DNA of 64,000 bases from Chara braunii. Lineage: Eukaryota; Streptophyta; Charophyceae; Charales; Characeae. The notes beneath the pieces were generated by a model. That model did not search any database. It had not been told where the DNA came from and worked only from the letters and a program-made list of their open reading frames with translations. A program made the position numbers and the translations under genes. The stretch is from NCBI GenBank assembly GCA_003427395.1, contig BFEA01000065.1:1977158-2041157 (forward strand). The letters run 5' to 3'. Below, piece after piece: positions 41,601-53,000 of this stretch (position 1 is the first letter of the stretch; every line of letters starts with the position of its first letter).

Positions 41601-44600
41601 GAATGTCCCAGGGCCATTGCATAGGCCAAAGGGCATCACCACAAACTCATATAGACCGTACGTGGTCGGAAAAGCGGTTTTGTGCTGGTCCTCAGGTCCA
41701 ATATCAATTTGATGGTATTCGGACTTCAGATCTATCCTAGCGAAGTACCGACATCCCTGCACTCTGTCCAATAGGCTGTCGATGTGGGGTAGAGGCTCTG
41801 CGTTCTTTACGGTGATGGCATTGAGGCCCCTATAGTCAATTCACATCCTTAGTGTACCTCCCTTCTTAGGAACAAATAAGACTGGCGCACCGTAAGGGGA
41901 GGTACTAGGCCGAATCCATCCCTTCTTTGTGACCTCCTTGAGCTGGCGGCGGAGCTCATCCAACTACGCAGGAGACATCCTATAGATTCGTCCTCTATTG
42001 CATGAACTACCTCCGTTTCCACCACGCCTGTGGGATCCTCAAAAAGGTCGGAATATTGTGCGACGACTGATTCTGTCTTTGGGGGTGATTTTATGGCCTC
42101 CCCTTTCTGTCAGAGACAGACTAGATACATGCCCTCCTCGTGGTTCTGCTTATAGTAGTTATATAATAGAAGAATGCTGCGCACATGCACCCATAGTTTT
42201 CCACTAGACTGCTAGCCTTAAACTTCTGCAGTCTAACGGTTGGGCAACTTGTGGATCAACACCTTTCTATCCCAGTCGAACTGAGGTTGAGCGACCTTAA
42301 GGTAGTACATACCTAGTAACATGTCGAACGACAGTTCGTCGCTGACTAGGAATGAGATTTTGTGTCTCACTTCCCCTCCTCCATAGGAGAAGGTACAGAC
42401 TACGTCCTTGACTACCATTTGGTGGTTGTTGGCCTGCGTAGAAGCTACAGTTCTGCTAAGCCGCTGTACTTGGTCCCTTAAGCGCAGTCTATCCACACAA
42501 GCATGACCGATGAAATTCCGTGTAGAACATGTCTGTGAAGGCACCCACTTTGCGGCCACCTACACCAACCTCTACCACGAAATGTTCACCCTTAGGACCT
42601 CTATTGATCATCGCCCAAGTCAGGGTCCTTCCCTGACCACTCAGACTGTAAGTCTTCTAGGGACACATCTCTTGAACAGAGCGTCGGTTTGTTTGAATGT
42701 GTTTGCGGGGCAATGTATGGGTCACTAGCCTTGGCTAACGCCTGAAGTGCGGAAGGCAACGTTACCATTTCAGCACGAGTAAGAGCAACTAACACTCCCT
42801 AATGGCCCAAGGTGTTTACTTGCGAAATGCTCGCAGAAGCACTGCCTGGGTTCGAAGATTAGCCCACCATTGTTGGAGAGGCTACCATCGTTGTGACTTT
42901 TTTGCCTCGGCACATTCTAGACGTGTGGCCATAGTTGCCACAGTTCATGCACGTGCCCCTAGCAATTCGGTTCCTCACACCTCGTAATCTAAACCAAGTT
43001 TTACCCATGCGGGTGTTCCTTGGTCGCCCTGACCCGTAGACCGGCCTACCTTCTGCATCCCGGTCCCCCTAGCTTTTTCTTTGATAGGCGCCACGACTCC
43101 CCCATCCTGCTCTGTCACATCCCCTAGGGCTGGGAAGTCGTCAATCTCAGTTGCCTGACCGTCATGGTCGAAAAACATGAGTTGAGCTTAATTCTTCCAG
43201 TCCTAGGGAAATCACTTCTTCCTACGATCTCTGACTCTGATGTGCGGACCCAAGCTTAGCCTCTTATGTCTAAGGCTTTCTTGCTGAATGAGGCGAAGCT
43301 GTGCTGGTCAATGTAGGCCTCGTCCACCAGCTTATTTTTGACATCTGTGGGCAGACATCTCAAATAATCTGTTAGTACCTGCGGGTCGAAGCACACACCA
43401 AGTACTACAATTAGACGTTTTACGACATCTGTGACCTCGGGTACATTCTTGTGCCTTTTCGAACAAAGATTTTTGATCGCGTCGGTGGCCTTCTGAGCCC
43501 CTTGAGGGTCATGCCACCTCTTGTACACATTCCGTACGAATTCTTCCAATGTCTAGGCCTGGGCTCAGGCATCGAAGTTCTGACCATAGCCCTGCTGCTG
43601 CACTAACCCATTTAACCAGTGTGCTGCAGATCCCTCTAAAAAGGAGGCAGTAACTATGACTTCCTGCCCTGGCCTTATGAGCTTGTGCCTCATGTAGGTA
43701 GGCACAGTCCTCACCCAGGTATCCAGGTCCTCGTCCTTCTTCCTGTCGCGAGAAAAGGGCTTAGGACTCAGCAAGGGTATCTTGGGCATCCACTGCATGG
43801 GTTGGACTCCGCAAGGTGATTGCGGCAGTGGCTGAAGCCACTAGGACAGGTTAATGCTAACCTGCGGCTGTCCAGACGATGGCACTGTAGCTGCCACCCT
43901 CGATGGTACAGAAGAAGAATCAGAACCGGACCACTAGTTACTGAGAGAGCTTGCCATACATAGTTGAAAAGGTTGGCCCTATCGGCGACGGCGTCACTGA
44001 AGGACCTGCAACCGATGTGGGAACTACAGAGAATTGGGGCTGCCTCATGACTGGACGAGGTCCCTGAAGTGCAGCCAGAATTCGTTTCTGGCCTGCCACT
44101 AGTTTAGCCAACAGTTCCTGCTGAACTACCTGCGTTTCTGCCACACAAAGTAGAGAGTTACGCAGCGCCCGATCAACAGGATTCAATGTAGACTCGTCTA
44201 GTTCTCCTAACCCTCTTAGCGCCTGCAACCTAGCGACTAACCTGACGTTTCTCAATCTAGCCCTTTCTCTTCTCTCTTCTACTTCTCTCAGTTGACGCTG
44301 CAACTCATCGTGAAGAGCTTCCGCTTGGAGGATCTCATAATCCTCGGGCGCGAGTGGGGGTTGCTGGCTGACTTGCAAGCCAACAGACTGACTTATGGAG
44401 CCTTGGGTACTCTGACTGATTCCTGACGAAGAGGCCTCAGAAGAGGCCTGTGACATAGTAGAGGAGGTAGCCATGGTCACACTTGTGCTAGCTATAATCA
44501 TAGCCCTAGCGCTGGCCTCAGCGTCCCTCATCCTCCGCAATGCCGCCCTCTCCCTAGCTTCTCTCCGCAGCTTCCTTTCCTCTCCTGGACCTAACTCTAG

Positions 44601-47600
44601 GAAGGTCAAAGGTCAACTGAGAGCAGGTCTACGGGTAACCCTAAGATCCTCCACCAACTCCTCCTCACTACTAGCAGCTTCGCTCATGAGCTACAGTGGA
44701 GTGTGATCTAAACTAGAATCCACACTGAATCCTACCTTAGCCTGACACCCAACCAGTAAGAATAATCAATGCATCTCAGTCAGCCTGGAGAAAATAGTCA
44801 AGCGGAAACCAGTAACTAGTTTTAGATTACTCTGAAACAGTTTGAATGCAGCAAGAGATGCATGCTGGATGGAATATTTTCCTAATGAATAATTCTGCGC
44901 ACAGTTTCCGAAATCCCCCCTTCCCCCTGTATCCTTCGTGAGTAGTCACTTTGTGTCAACGCCCTGAGCATCTGGTTGAGCGGCGTGTCTAAAGGTGTGC
45001 AATCCGGCCCACCCCTGTGCCCCAAGTCTATGCCGAACCTGCCATTCCCTGCACATTGTTTACGCTCGCATGCAATGAGCCTTACTTCCTGTTTGATCTG
45101 GCTGATCAAGAGGCAGTTTAAGGACAGCCCCTAAGGTTAGTGAACGTCGTCGACAGGGCGATCACAGCCAGGGTTCAACACCGGAACTCGCCAGAAATAT
45201 TTAGAGGCGGTCTGGTAAGCGTCTGTTCGAAGGGCTAACATGCCCTTCATGACCTCTATTGCGCGGCAGCGGATGCAAGGAATTGCGGCAAAGCATGCGT
45301 GTACTAGTACCAGCGGGTCGGCATGGTGACCGTGACCCGAGTGCTTCGTCCAGGGCACTGAGAGGCTTCGCCCGTCTCCCACCAGCTTGCTGCCCAGGAA
45401 GAATGTCACTCTCAAGGTTGAGCGCTCGCGACACCTCACATTGAGAGGACTCTCAAGACAGAACTCAGTTCCTCACGGTAAGAAGTAGTGAGGAGAGTAG
45501 ATAAGGAAGAGAGCAACGTACCTCATAATGCTGCCCCCAACCACAGATTTCTGCCCGGCAATGCATTTATGATGACCGGTCCTTGCCTCGGCACAAGCAA
45601 CAGCAGAATGCAGTTCCGCCTCGGCTTAAATGCCACATCAGGGAGCTCTCATCATCCAGCGTACATCCCTAATGTCACCATATAGCTTCCTGGCGCGCCC
45701 ACGTCACCCTGGGCCGCCTACCGCTCAACGCCCAAGCCTTATTACCGCCCCACACATCATGCAAAGCACCGAAGAACCAATGAAGCGCAGTTCGAACCAG
45801 CTCCGATACCAAATTGCAAGGAAAACGAGCAATAACGAGATGATAATATCCAGAATGCACAATCACGTTGAAGGCCAGATAGTATCACAGTGTCCAGAAA
45901 GCAGAAATGCACCAATATAACACCAATGAAGAATCGTAACACTGAAAACCAATTTCAATGAGAGCTTGCTCTTGCCACCACCAACATGAGTGTCCGGGCC
46001 CGATCTCCCTACTTGGCGCTCGGCGTCCAGCCTACTTCCCACACAGCTACTGTCTGCCTACTAATTGACAATGCAACTGTTGACGTCAGCAGGCCACGAA
46101 GTACTGGAAGATGTCGTCCAATGCAGACCATCGCCAACACCAGGTATGTGCCCTCACATCATCATCATCATCATCATCATCTTTCTCTCTCTCCCCTGAC
46201 TTACACCAACGTCTTCCCTCTGTACATCCGAAGACCACCCCTGCGCCTCAGTGTAGTCGAAGCCCATCCAGCCATGGAGGCTTGGCTATGGCGCTGCCCT
46301 CAGCAGTGCCCTGCTTCCTGCACGACCACATGCGCTAGCACCTTGCCTCTCAGCTCCAGCAGCAGCCTACGAGCGTCCGCTCCAGCAGCGCTGCCGCCAG
46401 CATGCAAGTGCCGAATGCCTCACCAGCCCGCGAGCTCTTTCCTATATGGAAAGAGCCTGCCTGCCTTCACGGCCTGGCTGGCCTGGCCCTCGGCCCAGAA
46501 GCTTCTGGTAGGGCCCGGGTGGCTGTGCCTCCGCCCAGGGCCTGCATTTTCGGAAAGACCTGGAAGGCCGTGGAATGTCTTTGCTGCTCGGCCTGTGTTC
46601 CCCTCAACCAACTAGCGCGTCATAACTGCCTGAACCCCAAATACGAAATTGACAGCTGAGGGCCCTCTCGTGATTTGTTAGGCCCACCTTCACTTAGGGC
46701 GGGCACATTTGCAACAGGGCCCCTTAGGCCTGCCGAGGACCCAGATCCTCGCATTAGGGCTGAGAGAGGGGAAGTGGCCATAGCGGCTGTAGATGTGGCT
46801 GCGGTAGGAGAAAGGTGGATGTATCCAGGGTTACAATCCATGTAGTAGCGGGGGGGGTGTGGGTAGGGAGGGAGATGGGCAGAGAGAGAGAGAGAGAGAG
46901 AGAGAGTCACATGAGGACGGAACTTGGTTACATACCAGATTGAGGCTGTGGGTTGCAGCGCCGATGGGCGCTTGATACTTGGAACTCTGAATTTGTATAA
47001 TATGATTATCCATTGAAGTTTCCTGACATGCGCTAATGTGGTGTTCCCATATGGGGTCTAGGTGTGAATCTTTATGTGCACTTTCATTGTGCACAGACCA
47101 AATGCAAGATTCATGAGGGCGCTAGTCACTGTCAATGATGCTTGAGATGTGGATGACCAGGGTATTGCTTCGAGTAGAGACGGCATTAGTGAAACCAGTC
47201 CCTAAGTGTTGCAAAAAGTCCACTGACTCTGGCAATCTGTGTCCGATGTACAGAGATTCACCAGACCAGGTTCACCACATACCGAGTAAATACTACTATG
47301 ATCAATCACTCGTCAATTTAATAACATATAAAACAATCATCTACCTGATAAGAAGTTTCGGCAGGAGGGAGGGTGAGTTTGCCTAATTCAAATGCACTTG
47401 TGTGGAAGTGTGAATCTGAGCGGATCGTTTCAGTTCATTTGAGTTCTCAGGCAAACTCACCATCCCACCTCCCAAACTTCTTATGAGGCAGATGATTGTT
47501 TTATGCAATTAAACTGACGAGTGATTGATCATAGTAGTATTTATTGGGTATGCAGTGAACTGGGGCTGGTGAATGTCTGGACTTCGGAACAGATTTGCCA

Positions 47601-48189
47601 GATTCAGTTGCCTTCCTGCAACACTAAGGGACTGGTTTCACTAATGCCGTCTGTACAGAAGGCAATACCCTTGTCATGCACATCTCAAGCATCCTTGACA
47701 GTGGGGATCATGTTGTTCAAATTGTTAATGTGCCTGTGTGTTGGTTGGGACCAGAATTGTGAAAATGCCCAGGTAGTCTTGCCATACCACGTCACCTGGA
47801 CACAGTTCTTCCTGTACCTGGGTACCATTCGACCACAATTGTCCATTCACAGACCATTGGTGCACCCTTGTACATTGAAAATTGTAGTTGCTCAGCTGCC
47901 TGAGCATGGTCACAATGTGATCCCGGAGCCGTTGTACCTCCCACTCCCTCCTTCCTGCCCTCCTCCTTCCCCCCTCCTCCTCCCCTCCTCTCCTCCCTGT
48001 CATACCCTTCCCCCCTCTGCCTTAGTTGTCATTCCCCTCCTCCCCATATAATGCCATTATGTTACGCGTAAAAGTATACTGCTGCCATATCCTTTCCACA
48101 CCCTTCTGCACATGTTTTCTCACTCGCTATCACGTTCGCTCGCTCGCTTGCTCGCTCGCTCACTCACTCACTCAGTTACTCACTCGCGC

Positions 48190-48234
<45 letters not shown>

Positions 48235-49999
48235 TTGCACGAGCTCCCACAGGCACATAGACCTCGTTACCCAATTTGAATTGCAACACACCTCAGTCAA
48301 TCTGGCAGTGTCAATGGCTTAGGGACATTTCAGGGTGCGCAGCCTGTGGGCGTATGGGAATGCTCGACGTGACCGAACGGCGGGCCTGTTGGAGTGAGCA
48401 ACGGAACACGTCGGCATGTTGAAGTAGGGTACGTGTAATTGGATAAGTCTCAGGACACAAAAACAATGTCAGGGTGGGCAGGCTGTTGGTATATAGGAAT
48501 GTTCGACGCGACCAAAAAGTGGGCCTGTGGGAGTGAGCACCTGAACAAGTTCGCACGTCGAAGTAGCGTACATGTAATTGGATTAGTCTCAGGACACAAT
48601 GACAAGATGGGTGCTTTCCTAGATACAACGGGGAAAATCTTTTCTAAGCCACGACTACCTTTCTCGGCCAGACTCAAAACACCAAAATGAATCATTCCGG
48701 ATTCGTCGGAGGCCGGGTGCCAGAAGGGGAAAGAAAGTTGCGCTGGCGTTTCCGTGAAGCTTGGTGCACAGTTCTTTTCTGCCTTGGCAAAAAGACGCTA
48801 GGATGTGGTGTTGGTTAAAGGGCACAGCGATAATCTTCCAAAAAGAAAGTCAGAGGAAGTCTGCTATGTTAAGACTGTCACCTCTTAAGGGAGAATAATT
48901 CATTCTTGTGTGTTTTCCGAGGGTTGGAGGAGAAACGGGGGCAGGGGTGATGTCCGATGAACGGCACCTCTTTGTGATGGATGTTATGCTTCAAACTTTT
49001 GGCGAGAGTCCTTGCGTAGGCTGTTGTGAGCCCAGGGGCTCTGGTCAGAGATTGGCATCCGAAAAGCTGCCTTCAAACAGAGAAATGTGTTGTTGTTGGC
49101 AGGAAAACTGTTTTCTGGCAGGTGGATAACGTCAGTGTTATTTTGGCTTGTTTGTTTGTGTGTTTCTGGGTATGTTTTCCATTCCCTTCCTAAATTCTCG
49201 TCATTTCAGAAAATTGGTGACCACCCTCGATCTCCAAGGGATACACCATGTGAGTATCTTCAGGCATTCAGCCATGTATAGTGTGAAGTTGTCGGTCCGT
49301 CCTAGGTCTGTTGTTGTATTACGGGGGGGATTGAAACACCTGTGGTCTGAAGTTCCATTTGCAGTCACTCTTAATTTCATTTTCAGCCGTGTGTGTCTGG
49401 TGAGCCCATCCTTTTTGTCAACTGGGTAACGCTGACCTGATTGTATTCAACAGGAACTGTGAAACTGTTTTCTTGAGTTCTGAATTTATGAACTGAGAGA
49501 CTATGGTTGTGTCTGACGTCAAGGTGTCATTTACTACTATCTGTTAAAGTCATTCCGGTCGGGTGTAATACTATGTTGTTGCTCATCCCCACTGGATTCT
49601 GCTGATGGGTGACATTGGCTGTCCAATAAGCAGCTTGTTTTCCGGCTTCCATCGACAGTGTCCTGGGAAATGTGATTGCAAAATGTGAATGGCCGAAGGC
49701 CATTCTGCAATGACAAAAACCACGCCACGGTGGCACCACCCTGCTCACCAAATACGAAAACTGAAGTGGCTCTCTCCCTCGGGGATGAACCGACGATTTT
49801 GGGCTCCTCTATGAGCCTTGATCCTTCGCTATCGGGATCGCTGTGTAGTTGAGTGGGTCCCTACTCCTGCGCCGATTGTTTCTTTGTTATTTTCAAAGAC
49901 CCTGTGCGTCGATGGGCAAACTACAGCGCTCCGAGACAGTGGATTGTGGGCAGCGGGTCGGAGAGGGTTGAACAGAGTGCGCTATGGGTTGGGCGTGAG

Positions 50000-50030
<31 letters not shown>

Positions 50031-53000
50031 TTGACTGAAGTGCCAGGTGATCACTCTTTCTGGCCTGGGTGTAGACCGACAGCTATCACTACTATCGCTG
50101 ACGGCCGTCATAGCCGGCAGGGTTTACAGGTGCAAGAGGGAGACATCATGTCAGGAATAGCTGTTGGCCTGAACAAGGGCCATGTCGTCAGGAAGCGAGA
50201 GAAGGATGCTAGGCCAAGCGACTGGTGTGTAGGCTTGGCAAGCACAAGTTTGTGTGTGTGTTTATCCGGGAGGTGGTTGGAGTCGTCTCCTATGGCAAGC
50301 AGTTCGCTGAGTTGCCGGGAAAGACAAGCAAGCAGTGAAATCGGCGAAGAGGAAGCTGGAACTCATCTGCGTGAGACGGCTTCTGTCCTTGGGAAGATGA
50401 GGGGATGGGCACAGACACGGGCACGTCAAGCATAAGAAGTGAGAGCAGCCCAGTAGCGGCGGTGGAAGTTCTACTCCTGGGGACCCCAGAAGAAATGATG
50501 TTCGTCTCCAGTGCCATCGGATGACTAGTACGTACCCGAGTTGGAACAGGCGAGATGTGTGTGTGCATTGCAACTCGTGGCCAAGTGTTTTCTAGGGAAG
50601 AGAAACACTGTAAGGGCATACATGCTTTGTGCACTAACACTTTGCCCAAGTGTATCTGAGTGCAATCACGGCCTGACTTCGCTGCATCTGACTGTAATCA
50701 CGTCCAGAGCTCAGTCGGAAAAGTCTTAGTATGAGTAGCATGCCCTGCGAGGGGTGACTGTGGCATCATACAGACTCTCTTTTTTGCGTCTCTGCTTAAG
50801 AAATTGAATCATTTCACTCTTAAGGCAGAAAGAAAAAGTGCTATGTGAGTAGAAACGATGGGATAGTAGCAGGACATGGACGATGGTATCAAGGAAGGCA
50901 AGATCGGATTGGGAGAGGAGAGAGAGATGGTTGCATGTCATAGGGAATGGGGATCCCCGCTTGAGAGGGTGGGGGTGCAGATGGAGGAGGGAGGGTGAGG
51001 AGGAAGGAGGAGGTGAGGAGAAGCTTACCTTGGGTATGGTGGTCTGCATCTTCCTCGTCTTGGATGGCACTGCAGCTGGGAAGCCTGAAGTGGGGTGAGA
51101 AGGAATACTCCAGGCGTAGATTGTGGCATGGCGGTCATACGCGGAGAGGCAGAGTAACCTTGCATTGCCCTTTGAACATCGGAGCTAGGCTTCGATGGTC
51201 CGCCGTAGCCACTGGCTTAGCCAAGTTGTGGAAGAAAGTGTAAGATGGCTATGGGGGACTTGTGGGGTTGCTGGCAGTAACGGAAGGATTCAGACACTGA
51301 TTCTGTTTCATTCATTCATTGTTGTTTTTATCTGTATTCTTATTAAGAGGTTGGGAGAGAGAATGGAGGTGGGAGATGGTGGCGAATTGAGGGACGAGTG
51401 ACATTGGTTCTTGTTTGTGTTCATGTTCTTCTTCTTCTTCTGTTCTCCATACTTCCTCCTCCACTGTCTGTTTCTCTTTCAAATCTCTTTCATTTCAGTT
51501 GCAATTGAATGACATTCTCTTTCTTTCGAGTTTTTGCACTGACAAATACCCACGATCATAGCACAGAAGTTTAGCACGGATACAAATCATACACGAGTCC
51601 AATGGCTCAGAAAAAGTTTCCAGATCAATTCACGGCCTTGCTAATTTCTTGCTGGAGCGCTGTTGAGGTCAAGAACAAGAGCTCCAGCATGGAATTAGCA
51701 CAGACACGGGAGGAAATTAGCACGGCCAGGAAATGAAATTCATGATGGAATCATCAACTTCAGTTATGTGTCAATCGCAGCACACTCTTTCCTAATGATC
51801 TGCAAGCTGCGGGCTTGCAACCATACCACTGCAACAATGTGCTGGAATACCTAGAGTTGCTATAAATAAGGTTATCAATAGCATGTCCATGCGGGAGATG
51901 CCATGTCAGTTGGGAGATGCCAAATACTGAGACGGGCTTTGCTTCACATGGCTGGCACACTCATATCCAGGACTGGATCTTGATCGTGGCAGTGGTATCC
52001 GCTTGACGAGTGGGGCGGGAATTGTGCAGCCAGTATTATGGAATTGTTTGGTGACATAGTCCATTGGCCGTTGAGGAGGGGAAGAGCCTGGAGGTAGAGA
52101 TGCTAACATAGCCTTTATTGATTACATCTGATGAGCTAGGGGCCACCCCATTGAGCTATGTCTTCAATCTGTAGTGGATTTTTACCATCTGATTCTAATC
52201 GTTCGATGTCCTTACAAAGCCCCTCGTCGTAGCTCAGTGGGCCCTGTCCTTCTCCCCACTGCCTCATTGTGTGAGATTTTCGCCATTCACTTTTCGGTTG
52301 TCATTCAGTTTTTTAGCTTTGTGAGTAAATGCGTGGTGCTGATGGTGTATGTTTCAGGATTCAGTAGACACTTTTCTGGTCTCTGTCTGGGCACTACTTA
52401 GCATGTGGAAGATCCTTCTTCGATGGAGAGCCATGTGGAATAAATGTCTTTTTGTAGTTCCGGCCATTGTTGCACCCCCCGACGGTCGGCGGCCCTTGAC
52501 TGGTCGGCTGCCGACCCGCCGACTGATCGGCCAGTTGGCATCTACCGGTCGGGGGTCGTCGGCACCACGTTAAAAAAAATAAAAAAAAAATAAAAAAAAA
52601 TCCAACACCCCCAGAGTTTCTCAGTGGATTTGGGCTGCACTCAGCAAGTGCAGTACTTGAAAAAAAATCAGTGGAAGTGGCCATAGCGGCTGTAGCTGTG
52701 GCTGCGGCGGAGCAGACGGAGCCACAGGGATGTAACCCTGGTTCCGGCAGTTCTGATTTCCGGAAGTTCTTTTTTTTGGAAAACTGCAAGAAATGTTTTC
52801 TTCTAGAACTCAAAAGAGCATTTTTGGCCACGGCCTAATCCATTTAAAATTTGAAGTTTTTTTGAGCATGTACAATACAGAAGATTTGCATGCACCTGTG
52901 CAACGATGAAACCTGCGAATCTGGAAATGATCCGGAGGAAAAAAAAGGCTCTGACCAAATTTGGGATAAACTTTGGAAAACAGGGAAAAAGCAGACCTCC

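Larger units (their letters stand above)
38380..46753 (-). mobile_element. Degenerate Ty3/gypsy LTR retrotransposon (chromovirus-like)
   Basis: On the - strand the order is 5' LTR (46753-45815), primer-binding site (45811-45800), gag, zinc knuckle, protease, reverse transcriptase, RNase H, integrase, chromodomain-like C-terminus, polypurine tract and 3' LTR (39242-38380). Protease-RT-RH-integrase order defines Ty3/gypsy. In-frame stops break gag, RT, RNase H and integrase, so it is not autonomous. Flanking 4-mers differ (AGAG outside the left LTR, TTAG outside the right), so no target-site duplication is seen, unlike the related solo LTRs. It lies antisense inside intron 7 of the ataxin-2-like gene. 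Confidence 0.93.
37671..49209 (+). other. Intron 7 (11.5 kb), host of a gypsy element and a foldback
   Basis: GTCAGT donor, TCTCGTCATTTCAG acceptor. It contains the decayed exon 7 copy, a - strand coding-like stretch (38003-38240), a degenerate Ty3/gypsy element (38380-46753) on the opposite strand to the gene, a ~275-bp-arm foldback (47127-47703) and GA/CTCG microsatellites (46880-46907, 48135-48231). The remainder (47704-49209) shows no gene; a block with GGACACAAAAACAATGTCAG and its relative near 48590 is weakly duplicated. Confidence 0.85.

Noticed and set aside
50446-50527. An 82-nt exon candidate ([14 protein letters not shown] ..) with phases 0 and 1.
   Set aside because: There is no polypyrimidine tract before the acceptor and the GTACGT donor is weaker; superseded by exon 8 at 49210.
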